Source of the DNA: JBGQBN01 sp041494805
GTDB lineage: Bacteria > Acidobacteriota > Terriglobia > Terriglobales > Acidobacteriaceae
Reading direction: 5' to 3'
Assembly (NCBI GenBank): GCA_041494805.1
Contig: JBGQBN010000044.1
Coordinates: 1-35,004 of the forward strand
Length of the DNA stretch: 35,004 nt
Shown here: positions 1-6,687 of the stretch, one piece after another
Layout of the letters: each line of letters opens with the position of its first letter
Position numbering within the stretch: position 1 is the first letter of the stretch
Made by a program: the position numbers and the translations under genes
Notes under the pieces: model-generated
The model's input: only the letters and a program-made list of their open reading frames with translations
What the model was told of the DNA's origin: nothing
Database searches by the model: none

Positions 1-20
1 GGCTGCAATTGGCTGCAATT
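1..20. repeat. Tandem 10-bp direct repeat at the window edge
   Basis: The decamer GGCTGCAATT occurs twice in perfect tandem. It lies 12 bp from the stop codon of the integrase remnant. It could be part of an attachment-site repeat or chance. Anything further left is outside the window. Confidence 0.5.
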
Positions 21-32
21 CCTTTCCGTACT

Positions 33-254
33 TCAGTTGATCCTGCTACTGAGACTGCTTAGTTTGTTGGCCACCAGCCGCTGACTTTCCGGCACGAACT
101 GCTGGTAGATGTCCAGTGTCGTCGAGGCTCGGGAGTGCCGCATCTGACCTTGTGCATCCTCCACGTCTGCACCGGCCATCTTTAACCAAACCGCGTGCGA
201 GGTTCTGAGGCTGCGCTGTCCCAAAGCACCGCTATGACAGTTCCACTCGAAGCT
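33..254 (-). pseudogene. C-terminal remnant of a tyrosine recombinase / integrase
   Basis: The frame is open from 254 to the stop at 33, with a possible TTG start at 224. The encoded end resembles the last part of phage-type tyrosine recombinases: SLRTSHAVWLKMAG matches the conserved HxLR-TxA helix, RHSRASTTLDIY carries the LGH-like histidine and the catalytic tyrosine, and a QQFVPESQR tail follows. Full-length members have about 300 to 400 residues. Here the N-terminal core-binding domain and the first catalytic arginine are missing, because a stop codon precedes the fragment at 255-257. The first residue of the HxLR motif also looks changed. I infer an inactive relic of an integrated element. 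No intact partner is visible. Confidence 0.6.
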
Positions 255-402
255 TCAACCGCGTTCCTGGGAATTGTGATTGTCATCACATGCGGAGGTG
301 ACCTGAACCATTGCGCGGACCTGCTTGCGCCCTCAGAATTGTCAACCATTGGGTCTTGGGAACAAGGCTAAAGCCAGTAAATTCAATCGAGGAGGCGGTA
401 AG

Positions 403-1971
403 ATGCAAGGACATCATCGCAGGTCTGCTTTAATAGTAGTGGGGCTATTATGGCTGTTCTTTTCAACCAACAGTTATGCCATCCCGGCATTCTCACGCCA
501 GTACGGCACTTCCTGTAGCACCTGCCATATGGACTTTCCCAAGCTCAACGATTTCGGCAAGGCCTTCAAGGATGCCGGATTCAAGTTTCCTAAAGACGAC
601 GAGACCTTTATCAAAGTCCCGCCGGTCATGCTGGGCGCCCCGGCGCAGAAGGACCTGTGGCCGCATACCATCTTCCCGGGAACCATCCCAGGGCTGCCCC
701 CGATCGGGCTGCGTTTCAATACGTTCTTCCAGGTGGTCAGCAAGAACCGGAATAACTTCAATGCACAACTACCCGGAGACCCGACCGCACCCTTTATCCC
801 CCGCACCGACTTCCAGCCTGGCTTGTTCAGCATCTTTATGGCGGGGAACTTCGGGGACGGCATTGCCTTCTGGGTGGATGATGACATCAGCGTGGGCGGT
901 ACCCCGGATGGGGGCCTGGGCGACGGCTACCTGAAGTTTGTCAACATCGGCCGCTTCCTGAAGTTGCCGACCGATGCCCTCAGCCTGCGCGTAGGACAGT
1001 TCGAACTGGACCTGCCTTTCAGCCCGGCGCGCAGCTGGAACCTGAGCGGTTGGGACATCTACGACCAGGCGAACATTGGCGTAATGAATTCTTCCTTTTC
1101 ACAGCAAAACGTCAACAATGTGTTTGCCCTGTCCGACGCGGCCCAGGGCGTGGAGTTTAGCGGTGGCCACACCTATCGCGGCTATCACTACTCCCTGGCG
1201 ATCGTGAATCAGAACACAGGTGGAAACGTGAGCGACGGAACCAATGTCCCACCGGTTGTGGGGTACACTTCAGACTCCAACTTCAAAGACATCTATGGCC
1301 GCTTCTCCTACCGCTTCAACCTGGAGCGCGATCCGGTGAGCCGCAATGAGATCCAAGCCGCGGGAGCAACTGGTCCGCGCGACCACACCTACCTCAACCT
1401 CGGGACACTCTACTTCTATGGACGCTCGGTGCAGCGCTTCCAGGGCCAGGACGCAAGTGGAACGCCAACCGTATTAACGGCGCGTGAGCCGTTCTATCGC
1501 GTAGGCGGAGACTTCAGCTTCAACTACCGTGCCTTCAATCTGTTTGGACAGTTCCTGCACGGGCATGACAAGAACTTGCTGCCGCTGGCACCCAACGGTT
1601 TTCCGCTGCCAACGGGTTTCATTGGCGGCCATGCGGCGACGTTTAGCGGCGGTTTCCTGGAGGCGGACTATCTGGCGTATCCGTGGATGATGGCGATCAT
1701 GCGTTGGGACGTAGTGAACTCCACTGCGGACCGGCTCAACGGCATTGGGGCAGACGCCGGTGCCCCGGTGGCGCCGTTCCTGTCTCCCTTCAGTTCTACG
1801 CGAAATCGCTTTACGCCGGGCATTCAGTTTCTCGTTCATGCCAACATTAAGACGTCGTTCGAGTACCAGATCCGGCCGAGACAGGTCGTGTACGATCCCA
1901 ACACCGGACAATCTCTCACTAATCCATTCCGCACGAATTCTGCGGTCGCGGGACTGGAATTCGTATACTAA
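403..1971 (+). CDS. Outer-membrane porin with N-terminal monoheme cytochrome c domain
   Basis: A 522-residue exported protein. The ATG at 403 is chosen over an upstream TTG (325) because GGAGG lies 7 bp before it and a signal peptide begins right there (hydrophobic core at residues 9-22, likely cleavage after SYA-26). A single heme motif, CSTCH (38-42), follows in the segment SRQYGTSCSTCHMDFPKLND. This segment precedes a beta-barrel-like remainder rich in alternating aromatic residues and ending in FVY, as outer-membrane barrels often do. Such porin-cytochrome fusions occur in several metal- and nitrogen-cycling bacteria. Their role is usually inferred as electron or substrate passage at the outer membrane. 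As first gene of the electron-transfer locus it may connect periplasmic carriers to the cell surface, but that is inference. A terminator-like hairpin separates it from the cupredoxin gene. Confidence 0.75.
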   Translation: MQGHHRRSALIVVGLLWLFFSTNSYAIPAFSRQYGTSCSTCHMDFPKLNDFGKAFKDAGFKFPKDDETFIKVPPVMLGAPAQKDLWPHTIFPGTIPGLPPIGLRFNTFFQVVSKNRNNFNAQLPGDPTAPFIPRTDFQPGLFSIFMAGNFGDGIAFWVDDDISVGGTPDGGLGDGYLKFVNIGRFLKLPTDALSLRVGQFELDLPFSPARSWNLSGWDIYDQANIGVMNSSFSQQNVNNVFALSDAAQGVEFSGGHTYRGYHYSLAIVNQNTGGNVSDGTNVPPVVGYTSDSNFKDIYGRFSYRFNLERDPVSRNEIQAAGATGPRDHTYLNLGTLYFYGRSVQRFQGQDASGTPTVLTAREPFYRVGGDFSFNYRAFNLFGQFLHGHDKNLLPLAPNGFPLPTGFIGGHAATFSGGFLEADYLAYPWMMAIMRWDVVNSTADRLNGIGADAGAPVAPFLSPFSSTRNRFTPGIQFLVHANIKTSFEYQIRPRQVVYDPNTGQSLTNPFRTNSAVAGLEFVY

Positions 1972-1991
1972 CTTTAGCTTTAGTGTTTCGG

Positions 1992-2017
1992 ACAGGGGAG
2001 GACGGGCCTTCCCTGTT
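1992..2017 (+). terminator. Terminator-like hairpin after the porin-cytochrome gene
   Basis: Arms ACAGGGGAGG (1992-2001) and CCTTCCCTGT (2008-2017) pair over 10 bp with one mismatch around a 6-nt loop, and TTTA follows. It lies 20 bp past the stop and 22 bp before the next start. The short T tract suggests a partial terminator or an mRNA-stabilising stem that sets porin versus cupredoxin expression. Confidence 0.5.
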
Positions 2018-2039
2018 TTAGAACCTACCAGGAGAAATC

Positions 2040-2621
2040 ATGAAGCGTAACGCTCTGATTGCAATCGTAGTGGTAACAGCACTCAGCATGGCAGCTAATG
2101 CAGGTACGATCAGCGGCAAAGTGTCAGGTGTCGCAGGGGAGTCGGTTGTCTATCTAGAGGCAGCCGCAGGGAAGGCTTATCCCGCTCCCACGCAGCATCC
2201 ATTGGTGGACCAGAAAGGTCTGCTCTTTCAACCCCACATCACGGTCGTGCAGGCTGGCGCTACCGTCGATTTTCTGAACAGCGACAGCGTCGCCCACAAC
2301 GTCTTCTGGACTTCAGTTGGGGGTAACAAGAAACTTGGGCACAACCTCGGCACATGGCCAAAGGGAGAAAAGCGTTCGTTCAAGTTTGAGACGCCCGGTG
2401 CTGTGCCGCTGCTGTGCAACGTGCATCCGGAGATGTCCGGCTACATTGTTGTGTCTCCAACGCCTTACTATGCCCTCACCGACAAAGCGGGGAACTACAA
2501 GATCGAAAACGTTCCCGACGGCAGCTATACCGTAACTGGGTGGCATGAAGGCGCAAAGAATCAATCCAAGCCCGTGACAGTTGCTGGCGACACCAAGGCG
2601 GACTTCACCCTCAGCAAGTAA
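2040..2621 (+). CDS. Exported cupredoxin (type-1 copper protein) with C-terminal carboxypeptidase-regulatory-like domain
   Basis: 193 residues with a signal peptide (about 1-21). The plastocyanin/azurin-like domain shows the full type-1 copper ligand set: H86 in SVAHNVFW, then C126, H129 and M132 in LLCNVHPEM. The last 50 residues (ALTDKAGNYKIENVPDGSYTVTGWHEG) look like a CarboxypepD_reg-type beta sandwich. AGGAGA lies 4 bp before the ATG. Small cupredoxins shuttle single electrons in the periplasm. Placed between a porin-cytochrome and a Rieske/cytochrome b operon, it is a plausible soluble acceptor or donor for that complex. Function is inferred from ligands and context. Confidence 0.85.
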   Translation: MKRNALIAIVVVTALSMAANAGTISGKVSGVAGESVVYLEAAAGKAYPAPTQHPLVDQKGLLFQPHITVVQAGATVDFLNSDSVAHNVFWTSVGGNKKLGHNLGTWPKGEKRSFKFETPGAVPLLCNVHPEMSGYIVVSPTPYYALTDKAGNYKIENVPDGSYTVTGWHEGAKNQSKPVTVAGDTKADFTLSK

Positions 2622-2629
2622 GGGAAGGA

Positions 2630-2655
2630 GGGGCGGGCCGCGGGCGGGCCGCTCC
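2630..2655 (+). other. GC-rich hairpin between cupredoxin and flavoprotein genes
   Basis: GGGGCGG (2630-2636) pairs with CCGCTCC (2649-2655), with one G-U pair and a 12-nt loop. The palindromic 9-mer GCGGGCCGC also occurs twice (2633-2641, 2644-2652). There is no U tract, so it may be an RNA-stability or processing element rather than a terminator. Confidence 0.4.
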
Positions 2656-2714
2656 CAACTTCCTGCGCTCAGCTACCGGCTGCACTGATGAACAAGACCA
2701 ACTGACCGTCCATC

Positions 2715-4700
2715 ATGCTGAAACGCTACAAAGATAAGAAGGTGGACAGGGATTGGTTGAACACCAATTTCCCCTGCATGATGGCCTGCCCGGCCCACAC
2801 CAACGCGGGCCGATATGTGGCCCTCATCGCGGAGGGACGATTCGAGGAAGCTTACAAGTTTGCTCGAGATCCCAACCCGCTGGCGAGCATCTGCGGACGG
2901 GTCTGTGCTCATCCCTGCGAGACCGCTTGCCGCCGTGGCGAAATCGACCGGCCCATCGCGATACGCGCCCTCAAGCGGTTCCTGACCGAGCGCCACGGTC
3001 CCGAATCCAAGCACCCGGTTGACGTCAGCGCAGGTCGTGTTCAGAAACAGCTGCCCTTCAAAGTGGCCGTGGTTGGCGGTGGGCCCGTGGGGTTGTCAGC
3101 GGCGCACGATCTCGCGCTCATGGGCTACTCGGTTACGATCTTCGAAGCCGCGCCCGTGGCGGGCGGAATGTTGTACCTCGGAATCCCCGAGTATCGACTG
3201 CCGCGTGACGTGGTGGAAGCGCAAGTGCGGGAAATTCTCGAGACCGGTGACATCACCCTCAAGCTCAATCAAGCTGCTGGCCGCGACTTCATGATTTCCG
3301 ACCTGCGCCATCAGGGTTTCGATGCCGTGCTGCTGGCGGTGGGCGCACACCGCAGCCGCGATCTCACCATTCCCGGCGTGGACCTGGATGGAGTTTACAA
3401 GGGCATCGATTTTCTGCTGAACGTGAATCTCGGCTACAAGTTCACCATCGGCAAGAACGTCATCGTGATTGGCGGCGGGAACGTGGCCATGGACGTAGCC
3501 CGCTCCGCCGCCCGTGAAGTAGTTCGCCAGCATGTCGCTGGAGTGGAGGATCTGGAGCCCTCGCAGGAGAACGTAAGCGCAGTGGCCACGAAAGAGATGG
3601 TGGACATCTCGCTTTCCGCTCTGCGGCTGGGGGCACAGGAAGTGCATCTGGTATGCCTGGAAAAACGCGACGAGATGCCGGCAGCACTGGAAGAAATCGA
3701 AGAGGCGGAGGCGGAAGGCATCATCATGCATCCCGGTCTCGGCCCAAAGAGAATGATCGGCAAGGACGGCAGAGTGGTCGCGCTGGAGACGTTGAAAACG
3801 AAGTGGGTGTTCGACCAGAACCGGCGCTTCAATCCTGCATTTTATGAGGGCAGCGAGACTCAATTGGAGTGCGACACCATCATTATGGCGATTGGTCAGG
3901 CGCCCCGGCTGGATTTCTTGAAGCCTGAGGATCAGGTAGAAATCTCGCCGCGCGGGCTGATCGCGGTCAATCCCCAGACCCTGATGACCTCGGCCGACGG
4001 CATCTTCGCGGGCGGGGACTGCGTGTTTGGCCCACGCTTAATCATTGACAGCGTGGCCGATGGCAAGCGCGCCGCGGTGGGCATTGACGAGTTCCTGAGT
4101 GGCCGCAAACACCCTGAGCCCATCGTCGAAGTGGAAATATTCAAGCGTCACAGCATGCCGTTGGAGTTGCTGGATCTCACCCGGCAGCCGATTCCCATGC
4201 TGCCGCTGGAGCGCCGCACCGGCGTGACCGAAGTGGAAGTCGGCTACGATGTTCTGACCGCGATGGAAGAAGCACAGCGCTGCTTGCACTGCTGGGTGAA
4301 CACGATCTTTGAGGGCAGCCCGGAAGACGGAAGCATGTGCATCCTGTGCGGCGGCTGCGTGGATGTGTGCCCGGAACAATGCCTACAGCTGGTGTCATTG
4401 GACCGCATCCAGTTCGAGCCGGAAACCCTGCAGCAGATCCGCGACGAGCAGGAATTGTTCGGCGTCGAACTGGATGAGGTGGCAGCCGACGAACTTGGCG
4501 TGGTTAGTGGCTCGGCCATGCTGAAAGACGAAACTCGCTGCATCCGTTGCGGGCTCTGCGCTGCCCGCTGTCCCGTTGGCACCATCACCATGGAGTCATA
4601 TAACTTGCTTCCAGCTGAACCGACCGGACTGATTTCGATCGAAACCATGGATGGACCGTTTAGAGTCAAAGCGCCCGTCGCGGGCGCAAGCCCGAGGTAG
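2715..4700 (+). CDS. GltD-like FAD/NAD(P)-dependent oxidoreductase with additional [4Fe-4S] ferredoxin domain
   Basis: 661 residues, no signal peptide, so cytoplasmic. The N-terminus carries the cysteine array of glutamate synthase small subunits (C21, C25, then C60, C64, C68, C72), which binds [4Fe-4S] clusters. FAD-binding GGGPVG lies at 121-126 and the NAD(P)-binding motif VIGGGNVAMDVA near 250. A ferredoxin-like tail holds two CxxCxxCxxxC motifs (CILCGGCVDVC near 542 and CIRCGLCAARC near 609) separated by an unusual spacer of about 50 residues. No GltB-type synthase partner is nearby. The gene sits 3 bp before a Rieske gene, so I infer that it passes electrons between NAD(P)(H) and the quinone-linked complex. 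Homologous flavoproteins are encoded with anammox Rieske/cytochrome b complexes. The start has no clear ribosome binding site. Confidence 0.85.
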   Translation: MLKRYKDKKVDRDWLNTNFPCMMACPAHTNAGRYVALIAEGRFEEAYKFARDPNPLASICGRVCAHPCETACRRGEIDRPIAIRALKRFLTERHGPESKHPVDVSAGRVQKQLPFKVAVVGGGPVGLSAAHDLALMGYSVTIFEAAPVAGGMLYLGIPEYRLPRDVVEAQVREILETGDITLKLNQAAGRDFMISDLRHQGFDAVLLAVGAHRSRDLTIPGVDLDGVYKGIDFLLNVNLGYKFTIGKNVIVIGGGNVAMDVARSAAREVVRQHVAGVEDLEPSQENVSAVATKEMVDISLSALRLGAQEVHLVCLEKRDEMPAALEEIEEAEAEGIIMHPGLGPKRMIGKDGRVVALETLKTKWVFDQNRRFNPAFYEGSETQLECDTIIMAIGQAPRLDFLKPEDQVEISPRGLIAVNPQTLMTSADGIFAGGDCVFGPRLIIDSVADGKRAAVGIDEFLSGRKHPEPIVEVEIFKRHSMPLELLDLTRQPIPMLPLERRTGVTEVEVGYDVLTAMEEAQRCLHCWVNTIFEGSPEDGSMCILCGGCVDVCPEQCLQLVSLDRIQFEPETLQQIRDEQELFGVELDEVAADELGVVSGSAMLKDETRCIRCGLCAARCPVGTITMESYNLLPAEPTGLISIETMDGPFRVKAPVAGASPR

Positions 4701-4703
4701 CCC

Positions 4704-5195
4704 ATGCCAGAGAAGAAACAACCCGCACCAGCAGGGGCCGGCAACGAATTTGACCGTCGTGAGTTCTTCGTCAAGCTGGGATTGGGGTCGCTAAGTATCG
4801 CCGCCGCAGGCACCACGGTGTTTGCTTATCAGTTCCTGTCGCCCAACGTGTTGTACGAGCCCTCTCCCATCGTGAATGCCGGCAAGCCCGAAAGCTACCC
4901 TGTGGATTCGGTGACACTCGACGTGAACTCGGGTATCTACCTCATTCATGCAAAAGAAGGGTTCTTCGCGCTCAGTGCTGTCTGCACCCACCTCGGCTGC
5001 TTAACCGCATGGAAACCCGAGTTGGGCATCATTGCTTGCCCTTGCCACGGCAGCAAGTTTAAACGCGATGGGGAAAAGATCGAGGGTCCAGCGCCCAAGC
5101 CCTTGCCCTGGCTGCGGACGTGGGTGAGTGACGAGGGCGATCTAATGGTGGACCGTTCCACCGACATACGTCCCATGGAGTTCGTGAGAGTGTGA
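4704..5195 (+). CDS. Rieske [2Fe-2S] protein of a cytochrome bc/b6f-type complex
   Basis: 163 residues. A twin-arginine-like stretch, DRREFFVKLGLG (17-28), precedes one hydrophobic segment (about 25-45). This is the usual uncleaved Tat signal-anchor of Rieske subunits. The cluster motifs are complete: CTHLGC (94-99) and CPCHGS (112-117), with ligands C94, H96, C112, H115 and disulfide cysteines C99, C114. The protein takes the first electron from quinol at the outer face of the membrane and hands it to a high-potential cytochrome. It starts 3 bp after the flavoprotein stop, and its stop overlaps the GTG alternative start of cytochrome b, so translation is probably coupled. Confidence 0.95.
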   Translation: MPEKKQPAPAGAGNEFDRREFFVKLGLGSLSIAAAGTTVFAYQFLSPNVLYEPSPIVNAGKPESYPVDSVTLDVNSGIYLIHAKEGFFALSAVCTHLGCLTAWKPELGIIACPCHGSKFKRDGEKIEGPAPKPLPWLRTWVSDEGDLMVDRSTDIRPMEFVRV

Positions 5196-5197
5196 GC

Positions 5198-5986
5198 ATG
5201 CCCAAAACAATCGCGACTTATTTCGATGAGTTACGCGGCTCAAGGATCTGGCGCTCAGTTTTCCGCAGTGGGACCGGTTCCAGCACCCTGCATCGTGCGC
5301 TCGCTGTCCAGCAGAACATCTTCCTGCATCTTTTCTCGACCAAGGTGCGGCGGCGTATGCTCAGCTTCAGTGCGACCTGGTATCTAGGTACGCTGACCTT
5401 CGGGACCTTTCTAATTCTGGTGATCACGGGCGTTCTCCTCATGTTCTATTACCATCCTTCGGTTCCGCAGGCCTACGCTGACACCAAGGATCTGCAGTTC
5501 GTCGTTTCCTCCGGCCTCTTTCTGCGGAATCTGCACCGCTGGTCGGCGCATGCCATGGTCTTTCTGGTGTTTGCCCACATGTTCAAGGTCTTTTACCGGG
5601 GAGCTTATCGCCCGCCCCGCGAGTTCAATTGGGTGATCGGAGTCATCCTGCTGCTGATCACTCTGCTGCTCAGTTATACGGGCTACCTTCTGCCCTGGGA
5701 CCAACTGGCCTTCTGGGCGATTACGGTCGGCTCAAACATCGCTTCCGCTGTTCCATTGCTGGGAAACAAGGTCCACTTCCTTATGCTGGGTGGGAATCTG
5801 GTAAACGCCAACGCCCTGCTGCGCTTTTACGTGCTGCACTGCATGATCCTGCCCTTGATCGCAATGCTCTTTATCGCCGTGCACTTCTGGCGTATTCGCA
5901 AAGACGGTGGCCTGTACGCGCAACCGAGTGAGCCCAAAACCATCGCGCCTCAGGCCGTTCAGGCGGCGGCAGAGGTGGCACAATGA
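5198..5986 (+). CDS. Cytochrome b, N-terminal (b6-like) half binding both b hemes
   Basis: 262 residues from ATG 5198; a GTG at 5192 overlapping the Rieske stop adds two residues. The ATG is preferred because GAGAG lies 7 bp before it. Four membrane helices are visible. Heme ligands are H113 and H127 in helix B (13 residues between) and H214 and H229 in helix D (14 between). The 14-residue spacing in helix D is the b6f type; mitochondrial bc1 has 13. The cysteine that in chloroplast b6 holds the extra heme cn is a tyrosine here (WYLG context near 61-64). GYLLPWDQ (162-169) corresponds to the conserved quinol-site region of helix C. The gene overlaps the next by ATGA. Confidence 0.93.
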   Translation: MPKTIATYFDELRGSRIWRSVFRSGTGSSTLHRALAVQQNIFLHLFSTKVRRRMLSFSATWYLGTLTFGTFLILVITGVLLMFYYHPSVPQAYADTKDLQFVVSSGLFLRNLHRWSAHAMVFLVFAHMFKVFYRGAYRPPREFNWVIGVILLLITLLLSYTGYLLPWDQLAFWAITVGSNIASAVPLLGNKVHFLMLGGNLVNANALLRFYVLHCMILPLIAMLFIAVHFWRIRKDGGLYAQPSEPKTIAPQAVQAAAEVAQ

Positions 5987-6687
5987 GCGATCCGAAAGAT
6001 TTCGTCGCTGGCACGGATTCCAACGCCCGCAAGTCGCCGACCCGCGTGGTGTTCGTGACCCGTCGCACCTCGGCACAGGTGAAGGTCACTGACGAAGACC
6101 AGGTCCAGACCTATCCCGAGGTCTTGTTCCGCGCGGCGGTTGCCATCGAAGTGCTGGCGATTGCGCTGGTATTTGTCGCCCTTTTGTTTAACGCGCCGCT
6201 CGAGGGCATTGCCGATCCTTCGCACACACCAAATCCAGCCAAGGCCCCATGGTATTTCCTGGGTCTGCAGGAAATGCTGCACTACTTTCCCCCGGTGGTC
6301 GCTGGAGTGCTGGTGCCAACTCTGGTGATCATCGCCCTCGTCGTGATTCCGTATTTCAACATCAACATCGAGGCCGAGGGCTTGTTCTTGAGAGGTCACA
6401 AGGGTCGTCTCCGTATTTTCTATGCAGTTGCGCTTGGGCTTTCTCTGTTCCTGCTGCTGTTTCACGTATACGTAGCGCTGGTGCCGACCGTTGTGGTTGC
6501 CGGCTTTATGCTGCTGGCGACGCGGAGTTCGCCGCAGTCGTCTTCCGCCTTCCGGCGCTACCTGGCATCCAAACCGCTTTCCTACTGGATCATGACGTGG
6601 TTTCTGATCGAACTGGTGGTACTCACCGCGGTCGGCACTTTCTTTCGTGGCCCGGGCTGGTCCTGGGTCTGGCCCTGGAGGAGCTGA
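5983..6687 (+). CDS. Cytochrome b, C-terminal half (subunit-IV-like)
   Basis: 234 residues. A soluble N-terminus of about 48 residues precedes a first helix (about 49-70), the Qo-site ef-loop and further helices near 105-125, 140-175 and 205-222. The usual PEWY quinol-oxidation motif reads APWY (88-91) in KAPWYFLGLQE, so the catalytic glutamate is a proline. Variants at this position are known in lower-potential or menaquinol-oxidising complexes; that assignment is inferred. The start ATG overlaps the preceding TGA (ATGA), and the stop TGA directly abuts the GTG of the octaheme gene. Together with the b6-like half it forms the quinone-reacting core. Confidence 0.9.
   Translation: MSDPKDFVAGTDSNARKSPTRVVFVTRRTSAQVKVTDEDQVQTYPEVLFRAAVAIEVLAIALVFVALLFNAPLEGIADPSHTPNPAKAPWYFLGLQEMLHYFPPVVAGVLVPTLVIIALVVIPYFNINIEAEGLFLRGHKGRLRIFYAVALGLSLFLLLFHVYVALVPTVVVAGFMLLATRSSPQSSSAFRRYLASKPLSYWIMTWFLIELVVLTAVGTFFRGPGWSWVWPWRS

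Noticed and set aside
310..335. GG-N10-GC spacing before the porin-cytochrome gene as a sigma-54 promoter
   Set aside because: The -24 and -12 elements (GCGGACC, TGCGC) do not match the consensus apart from the spacing.
325..402. Upstream TTG start extending the porin-cytochrome by 26 residues
   Set aside because: The extension lies before a clear signal peptide and the GGAGG site fits the ATG at 403.
3096..3863. Open frame of 255 codons on the minus strand
   Set aside because: It is antisense to the FAD/NAD(P) oxidoreductase, which has clear motifs in the same interval. Long antisense frames are expected at this GC content, and the translation shows no recognisable domain.
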